A stretch of DNA of 64,000 nt. It comes from Lotus japonicus (taxonomy: Eukaryota > Streptophyta > Magnoliopsida > Fabales > Fabaceae). The position numbers were made by a program, and so were the translations under genes. Positions 57,191 through 64,000 of the stretch are shown here, piece after piece. Position 1 is the first letter of the stretch; every line of letters begins with the position of its first letter. A model generated the notes under the pieces. The model was not told the origin of the DNA, did no database searches, and worked only from the letters and a program-made list of their open reading frames with translations. The stretch is from NCBI RefSeq assembly GCF_012489685.1, contig NC_080044.1, forward strand, positions 55,295,507 to 55,359,506, read 5' to 3'.

Positions 57191-60100
57191 TGTAAGGCCC
57201 AAGTTTTAACGTTTTGGATAAGTGAATAAAATAAATAAGTTATTTGATTAAGATAAATTTGGGAAGGAAAGAGGTTCAGGAAAAGTCCAAGAATGTATCG
57301 AAAAACCGAAAGAGTTATAGCACGACTAACATACGCTTAATCCTAGGTCGAAGGTATTAGTGAATAGTTAATTTACGCTTTAGGACACGATGGAAACTAA
57401 TTCCAAAAATCCTCAGAGAAATGTTAGAACTTCTCTTTTCCGTCCTTAAACAACCATTTCGATGCGAAATCCTGGAATGTACGAACGTCAAATTCCAATT
57501 CTCGGAAGTTTGCCGAAACGGAATCCCTGATAGTTCGGAAAACCTAAGATCGACAGACGATGAAGACTTTTTCTATCCGGAAACTCAAACGAAGATTCCA
57601 CCCGCGTTCTCCTACATCTCTCATCATTCCTAATCTTTCTTCAGAAGGAAGTTTTCTCATCCGACGATCACTGCAAAAAGTAGTTTTTCGGGATAAACCG
57701 ACTTACACCGACTTATGCCGATTTTGGATCTTTTGGTTTAATTCCAAGAATTCTATTTTGAGTTCTGGAATTCTGTCGCCAGAACCTATCTTAGAATGCG
57801 CAGAGGAACGCGCAGGAAAGATCGGAATCGCAAAAAAATCATTTTTCCGTTTTTTCCAAAACCTATAAATAGTTGAAAAATTAGATTTTTTTCACAAAAC
57901 CCATTTTCCCCACCCCCCAAAGCCGCGAGTTTCTAGAGAGAGAGAGAGATCCGGATCTTCGTCGATTCTTGCCCGTTTGCTTCACCGTTCGTCACTAATC
58001 GAAGACCTCGAGGTAGGTAATCTATACTCTCCTTCGAATCGTCGTTTCTGTCCATTTCTCCTGCGACTTTCTGAGTTCAAAATTTTGAGGTTTTTGAAAA
58101 ACTGTTCAAATCAGTTGATTTCAGCGTCTAAACTTCTTCCCTGCATGCTCCTGAGCGTGTTCTGCGGATTAGATTTTGTCAAATGTCGACGAAATGCCGC
58201 CGGGATCAATTTCTACCCTAAATACCCATTTTTCGCCAAAGTCGCAACCTTTACGCTCTAATCTATCGACTTGGCTTAGTGCTAGTAGGATTTGTCGTCA
58301 TAAACGTCGTTGTGGACGTCCCCATCCAATTTGTTTTTCAAAAATCCAATTTTGAAATTCTGAGCTAAAAATAATGACCAAACTACCCCTATATCAGTTT
58401 TCGATCCGAAAATTTTTCCGAGCCTAGAACCGTCTTAGTTACGGCTTATGTTAACCTAGGAACCAAGTTTGATCGAAGAAAAATCGACCCTCCCAATTAA
58501 GGAAAGTGGCCGAGAGCTATATCAAGGGGGGAGGAGAATCCGATTTTTCGAAAACTTGTCTTAACGCGTTAGATTGTCGTACCACGGAGGTAGTAGTGTA
58601 CTGTGTAACCCTAGGACTCTTTGATTGCTGAGTTTCTGACTCTTGGTGTTGATTTCTGTGATTTTTGCTTAAGGTTCGTTTGAGGAGATTCCAAGAAACC
58701 AAGGAGAAGAGCTTGAAGAACATTTGGAGGAGGAAGCTGGAAGACCCACCGGTGAGGGCTACTCTCTGAATTACTAGATAATGCTTTAGGTGTCGATGAA
58801 ATTCGACTTGATTTATGTGTTATGCACCTAATTGCTAAATGTCTGAAATGATTTCTGAGGCTTCGGCCGAACTTGTTGAGTACTTGATGCCATGATATTG
58901 TGTGCTAAATGATTCACATGCTATGTGCTACATGGTTAACTTAGGATGTGTTGGAATATGCTGTTTATGTCTTTTGGTTGAGCTGTTTCAATGATGCTAT
59001 TCCACTTGTACCTGAGATTCTGAAAAGTGAGGATTACGGGCAGGTCATGCCGAATTTTTATGAGATTTTGAGAGAGTTTTAAAAGGACGAACGGAGTTCG
59101 GACCTTGTCATGCTCCAATGGATCGAGACCTTCTCAGGGAATTACTTGGGTTTATGGGAACTTTGAACTCATAGGGAATACGATAAGACTAAAAAGAGCT
59201 ATTTTTATAAAGAAATTCATAAGATATTAAACAACCTCTAAACCTTTAAATAAAGATAACAATCTCGGATGCAAGCTTTGGATTGAAGTTTAGTTTTGGA
59301 AAATGAGAAGTGTCGTCGGATCCAAGTGTTGGGAAGATTTCGAGTTTTGGGTATGTTGATACTCATTCGCTCTGGGAGCAGTTTGTTTAGCCATCCAAGG
59401 GATGAGCCGAGAAGCTTCACGGAGGTGTGAGACCTTGTGAATGCGTGATACTCCACTGAGGCGTGAGACCTTGTGGAAAGCATGGATCTTCACTGAGGCG
59501 TGAGACCTCGTGAACAGCATGATACTTCATTGAAGCGTGAGACTTCGTGCAAGTGTGTAAATTCACTGAGGCGTGAGACCTTGTGAAAGCATAAAACTTC
59601 ACTGAAGCGTGAGACTTTGTGAATGTGTGAGACTCCACAGAAGCGTGAGACTTCGTGAGAGCATTGATGACTCGAAGAGTTGTCGTGAGTGGTTGCACTC
59701 TTTTGTTTATGATTAATTGTATTTTGTCGCAGAATCGACATTTACCTTAGGGTATTCTTTTAGAGACTTTAAGTTAATCTAGAACACGTGGCGACGTGTC
59801 GGGTGAGGTCGGAGACGTTGTTTGGCTAATCACTTGCATTCATGCACTCATTTTGAGGTTAATACACGGCGTGATACCGGACCTCGGTGGATTCCAAAAT
59901 GGTCATAAGACCCGGATTTCCATATTTAGGACACTACGGTGGTCCTCAGTAGCAGACGGAATGGCAGACCTACGGGTTCACTGCTGATCTGACTACTTTT
60001 GTGTGGTGTAAGAGACACGCGAGCAGGAAGGTACCCACCGTGGCTGGTGTTAGGGCCGTCTCGTTGATGTCCATCCTTCTTCCGGAATGCATTTTGTTAC

Positions 60101-61307
60101 TCAGCATTGCATTTCATGCAACATACATGCTAACTTAGTTGCTGAGTGTGATTGGTAACGGTTTATCCTATTTTTGAGGCATGCTACTTGTTTTTATGGC
60201 TCTTTATATTTATTGTGATACATGCAACCCTAGGAAGCTATCCCAAAACTTATAAGCCTGAGAGGCTAGTATTTATTATCCTATAATTATATCTGGTTTT
60301 ATTAATTATATAATTCTTTGGAGTTGACCCTCGCGTCTGCTGTGTGTGTTTGGGCGGACTACGCCATTTGTCAGATGAGTATGGGGGATTGGTTTACCAT
60401 GGTCAGCCCGTCAGGGGGGACCAGGTACGAGATGCTTGACCAAGACGACCCAGGTGCATGGGTGGTCGATCCCGAGGGCCACCGTGCGACCTACACCGGT
60501 CGGATCATGGAGGACCGTGTCGATCGATTCGGACGCTTGACGGAGGGAGTGATGAGGAGGCACATAGTGAGCTTCAACCTGCCTCCAGGAGTACACTGTG
60601 GACCCGGCTTGGGAGTACCTCCACCGCCACCATCTCCTTCAGATGATGAGGACCCTTCTGAGGAGTTGCCAGTAGGTGGGGCTTCGACGGAGTCTAGTCC
60701 GTCTACTGCTGCTGCTGTCGTTGCGGATCTCGTTCCGGGCCCCGAGCCCGAGAGTCCAGTGCGGGAGCGCATTAGGGTGGACAGAGAGGGCAGTGTTGAG
60801 TACGTCGACCTAGTCGTCCTGGATGCAGATTCGGATGACGACCGCGCTAGCATGTAGGATCGAGTGCTAGTGTGGGCTCCTCGGGTAGGGATAGTGTAGG
60901 AGTTGTGTCGATGCTCTGACCGTCATGCTTCCGTTTTGGGGACAGGGTAGTTTTCCTACCGGTAGCTTTTGTGTGGTTTCCTATGGAGATCACAGAGAGC
61001 TGGTTGGATTTAGGGGGTCTTTTCTTAGGCCGCTGGGCCAACTTGCTCTCAGTTTTTGTAGGTTAGTGTTGCGGACACAGTATCTTCATCTTGGACTGTA
61101 CATATTGCCTTCGGGCGTTACTCTTTTCTGTCACCCGACACGAGGCATGTATATATAGTTGTATAGTAGTTCCTTTTATCTTTTGTTGGGGAGTTTTATT
61201 GCTTTTTGTCTTTAGTTATATTGTCGAAAAAAAATAATTCACGTTTTTCCGCTTAAAGTATTTTCTTTTGGTTACTAAAGTGACGCCACCGAAATCGGGG
61301 TGTTACA
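57191..61307 (+). repeat. 3' LTR of the gypsy element
   Basis: 4117 bp, identical to the 5' LTR except for G59820 in place of A47154, as far as I could compare by reading. It carries the same TATA box (57864), minisatellite (59423-59668) and 179-codon ORF (60318-60857). Confidence 0.95.
60318..60857 (+). CDS. ORF in the 3' LTR, copy of 47652-48191
   Basis: Identical 179-codon frame: globular-looking first half, then a proline-rich and acidic second half. In the 3' LTR it would lie beyond the transcript's polyadenylation site or drive into flanking DNA, so it is less likely to be expressed as part of the element. No family recognised. Confidence 0.35.
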   Translation: MELTLASAVCVWADYAICQMSMGDWFTMVSPSGGTRYEMLDQDDPGAWVVDPEGHRATYTGRIMEDRVDRFGRLTEGVMRRHIVSFNLPPGVHCGPGLGVPPPPPSPSDDEDPSEELPVGGASTESSPSTAAAVVADLVPGPEPESPVRERIRVDREGSVEYVDLVVLDADSDDDRASM

Positions 61308-61790
61308 TTATTTGTCTTAGTCCTTCTGTTTGTTGTGAACAAACCTTACTCACTGATTCTATAAAGCAATCACTATGGTAGTGGTTGAGAGAAAGTGAGA
61401 GGGACTCTCATACTTAGGTCGATATACTAAGTAGAAATACACTGGGTAGATTAGGAAGAGAACTATGAGTTGTGGTGTTCATGAGTGTTTGTAGTTCCTA
61501 CATCTTGAGATAGTGGATGTCCTTTCTTTGGGTGAAAACCCTGCAGACGTAGGTGAAGTTTCACCGAACTGGGTTAACAACTTTGGTGTTGTGCTTTGTT
61601 TATTTTATGCTTGAATTGTTTACTGTTGTGCAATTGTCGAAGCAATTGTTCCAGCATTGCGTAGAACATCTGTCATACGGGAACCAGAGTTTCAGTTGCT
61701 TACTCATAAAGTTATCATCATTAGCTGGAATATACTTACTACTACTACTTTATTCAAATCCGACATCAACTTCTAGATAATTTTTTGCGA
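61308..61790 (+). mobile_element. Right part of the Ty1/copia-like LTR
   Basis: Continues 44126-44519 after the TTATT duplication. It contains GAGGGACTCTCATAC, GTGAAAACCCTGCAGACG, GTTTCACCGAACTGGG and TTAACAACTTTGGTG. The exact right end is unclear. Confidence 0.45.
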
Positions 61791-61928
61791 AATGGGATAA
61801 AGGTATGAAAGTTTGGGTGGTTATGGGGTTTTCCGACAATAAATTCCGGCAAGGGATTGCGCAGAAGCGAGGAAAAAAAAGTAATGAGTTAAAGAAGGAA
61901 AATTAGTTTTTTTAGATTTTTATTATGC
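61791..61928. other. Short spacer
   Basis: Sequence between the copia-like LTR and the retroposed insert; no feature is seen. Confidence 0.35.
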
Positions 61929-61942
61929 ATGACCTAAGAGCC

Positions 61943-62235
61943 TTTCTTGTGACATTAGGTTCCTTTTTTTTCTGTTTTTTTAGGCCTTCTTGGAAGCTCC
62001 TCTTTGATCTTAGTAAGGGGTGTTCTTTTTCCTTCACTATGTTTTCTCAAGGGGTTTTTTTAGTAAGGTTTTAATGAGACTACTTCCTAAGATATTTCTT
62101 CCAACGAGGGGGTGAGATACCATTAGCAATTTTTCTTTTCTCTGTAATTTTTATCTTCTATATTCAATTGTATTGCGTTGAAGTACTATTATACTTCTCT
62201 TCAATATATATATTTCATTTCTATAAATAAAAAAA
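61943..62235 (+). mobile_element. Retroposed insert (3' end of a LINE-like element) with target duplication
   Basis: Flanked by ATGACCTAAGAGCC (61929-61942) and ATGATCTAAGAGCC (62236-62249), a 14-bp duplication with one mismatch. The 293-bp insert ends in a short A-tail (ATAAATAAAAAAA). With TTTTAATGAGACTAC and GTTTTCTCAAGGGG it resembles the 3' UTR of a plant LINE or other retroelement. No coding sequence. It interrupts sequence just upstream of the glycosylase exon. Confidence 0.65.
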
Positions 62236-62249
62236 ATGATCTAAGAGCC

Positions 62250-62346
62250 ATGCAAGAGGCAATTGTGTTTGGAGTATTTGAGGGATTTGTCTGTTGATGA
62301 AATTAAGGCTGAGCTCTCTGTTTTCAAAGGAATTGGTCCCAAAACA
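62250..62346 (+). pseudogene. Lone exon of an endonuclease III-type (HhH-GPD) DNA glycosylase
   Basis: HhH-GPD glycosylases remove damaged bases through a helix-hairpin-helix DNA-binding motif. The frame reads CLEYLRDLSVDEIKAELSVF then KGIGPKT, the hairpin motif (KGIGPKT) of that family, followed by a donor (AAAACA|GTAATC). I found neither the following exon (which should encode the catalytic Lys/Asp region) nor earlier ones within the window. The upstream side is disrupted by the retroposed insert. So either a fragment or part of a gene whose other exons I failed to see. Confidence 0.5.
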
Positions 62347-64000
62347 GTAATCTTCTTTTGCTCATTTCTCCTTTTTCAGCTTATTTGATTAGTAATGTTT
62401 GGTTCTTAGTCATGGTTCTGGTTTTAATTAATTGATGATGGCTACGATGCTCTATTGAACCACATTATATATGTGATTATCCTAAGTTTTCTTACACAGA
62501 AGTGGATCAAAGACAGGAGTAATCTGTAAGTTGAAATCATGTTTCTACTTTGGCTTTAAAGCAAAGAAAATTTTGTATTATTTTCTCTTCCACTGTTAAG
62601 CAATGGTGATATAAAAGTCAAGGGTAGAAGTAGAAGTGAAGTAGCAAAAATGTCAGTCCCAATTCTTAAGGTACGTTCAAGTGGGTTCCACAAAACCAGA
62701 TACAGGAATGCTTGCTAGATTTGAAACTTGCTGCTGTAGGAATCGTAATTTGATTCCCTTATCTGAAAAAAATCTTTATAGTGAATTGTGGTTATGATGT
62801 CTCCATCAGATACATTTTATGAACAAGCATTTGATGATAAGAAATCTTCTAAAGGAGAAAACGGAGGACCATACCTGTGTTCGTGTGTTGAGTCCATGTT
62901 GCTGCCTCTTCTATCTGCTAGAACCCTGCCTGGAGGAGGTTGATCTTTTTTGGTTGAGGAAAAGCAGAAAATATAGGAGGGGATGGGGTGAGATGTGATG
63001 AATGAAAGCAAAATAGCAAATGAAATCCACATCGGTTTGAATTGGCACTCTTTGCATGTCTCAGGTAAGCATATCAATGTCGTTTTCTGTTATTTGTACT
63101 TTACCAGCAAGCTGACGTTATGTGAGAACGCTGAATATAATGAAATCAATCTAAGAATAAATCGTTAGATGCATTAGGCCACCAAAACATGAGAGAAAAG
63201 GAAGAAGACATATATACCTCGTAAAGTGATAAAGTCATAAAACTATTGTTCTTGACTTTGATTTGATACCCTTGAATGTCTTAATTGCTTTGATTTATAA
63301 GATGAGATCTTTCTCTCTCTTTTTTTCCCTCAAATTTAACTAGATTTTGATTTATTCTTTTTACAAAGATTTTAAACCTTGGAAGGGGCAGTAAAAAGTT
63401 GTTGCCATGAGATTGTGATCAAGGGACTCATTCCCAAACCCGTGCATGTGAGATCTTTATTCACTAGACTTTTGATCTTGACGAATGTCGTCACCCGTTC
63501 AGGAAACAGTTGCACATCTCTCCCAACATGTGTCTTTCCCAAGGTTCGAACTTATGCTTCATTCCTTGTGGAGGTTTAGCTTACTACCAGGCGAAGAAGT
63601 TGTTGGTTTTGTGCCCGAGACGACTGTTCACTTCAGTTGGACCACTGAGATGATATTGATTGTTGGGGACAAGCATATCCAGACAAAAGTTCCATTAAGG
63701 CTACTTTATCACATTCTACATCTAATCTTCATTCTGTTCACTTCTCCATTTGTACGTAGTTTTTATTGAGTTCTACACATTCGTCTCTCAATTATTTGAG
63801 GAAGTAAGGTTTTAAACTTATTTAATAATAAAACACTAAGCATATGTTCCAACCTGTTTGTGCAAGGCACGAGGGATATTGGTTTTGTTAGCGGAGTACC
63901 ATTTTAAAATAATTGTGTTATTTTGTAGCGTTCATAAAAAGAAAGCTTATGAAAATAAAAAGCATATGAATTTAAGGGAAAAAATGAATTTACCATAAAA
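62347..64000. other. Right-hand region without a recognised gene
   Basis: Short frames at 62817-63077 (minus) and 63379-63769 (plus) have no family I recognise. If the glycosylase gene continues, its exons should lie here, but I could not find a VDTH-like or Cys-rich iron-sulphur segment. Confidence 0.4.

Larger units (their letters stand above)
44525..61307 (+). mobile_element. Full-length Ty3/gypsy chromovirus (Tekay/Del-like) with an internal gap
   Basis: Two 4117-bp LTRs (44525-48641; 57191-61307), both starting TGTAAGGCCC and ending GTGTTACA, are flanked by the 5-bp duplication TTATT (44520-44524; 61308-61312). Between them lie a PBS for initiator tRNA-Met, gag-pol with a C-terminal chromodomain, and a purine tract. 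The long LTRs and chromodomain place it in the Tekay/Del-like chromoviruses (family knowledge). The interior is odd: PBS-gag-pol appears twice (48642-52052 and 52522-57190), separated by 100 Ns and an LTR 3' fragment. The only LTR difference I noticed is A47154 versus G59820, so the insertion is very recent. Confidence 0.93.

Noticed and set aside
63379..63769. Overlapping plus-strand frames as a gene
   Set aside because: No domain, no clear splice structure and no relation to the glycosylase exon that I could see.

Overview
This is nuclear DNA from a flowering plant. It is AT-rich, has GT-AG introns, and carries plant families: a chloroplast-type RsmG methyltransferase, FAR1-related (FRS) proteins, B3 proteins, Ulp1-like proteases and Ty3/gypsy chromoviruses. 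The repeat and gene families feel like those of a legume, but that is an impression I could not test. About two thirds of the window is repeats or mobile elements.

0.8-14.4 kb (gene-bearing). An intact seven-exon gene on the minus strand encodes an RsmG/GidB-type 16S rRNA methyltransferase (853-3736). Two inverted-repeat transposons follow (4163-5194; 7198-7838). Next is a FAR1-RELATED SEQUENCE gene (8481-11807) whose exons and splice sites look good but which has a frameshift in a T-run and an in-frame stop. A two-domain B3 gene lies on the minus strand (12519-13480), with a probable 5' UTR exon near 14.4 kb.

14.6-22 kb (repeat field). A 176/190-bp repeat family, duplicated 0.2-0.45-kb blocks and tRNA-like (box A/box B) modules are shuffled together. 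A small B3-like gene (16208-16689, minus) sits among them.

22-34 kb (transposon-related gene cluster). Two paralogous genes for a plant transposon-associated domain (23369-24134, frameshifted; 30927-31922, intact) flank an intact 11-exon Ulp1-type cysteine protease gene (25781-28795). A GRF zinc-finger protein with a C-terminal membrane segment (32608-33109) points the other way. Three of the four appear to have a 5' UTR intron directly before the start codon. I infer transposon ancestry, with the intact genes possibly retained.

34-44.5 kb has few genes. It holds MITE-like elements, a hAT-type non-autonomous element with a perfect 8-bp target duplication (39092-39620), a CACTA-type end fragment (to 40425) and a degenerate 5'-truncated LINE (40690-43640).

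44.5-61.3 kb is a young Ty3/gypsy chromovirus with 4117-bp LTRs and a 5-bp target duplication (TTATT), inserted in what looks like a Ty1/copia LTR. One intact 1472-codon gag-pol-chromodomain ORF is at 52735-57153. The stretch 48269-52052 repeats 52153-55931 almost exactly, on either side of a gap of exactly 100 Ns. The differences I saw are homopolymer indels, so this is either an assembly redundancy or an incompletely assembled tandem element.

61.3-64 kb holds the rest of the copia-like LTR, a short retroposed insert with a 14-bp target duplication, and a lone exon of an endonuclease III-type DNA glycosylase.
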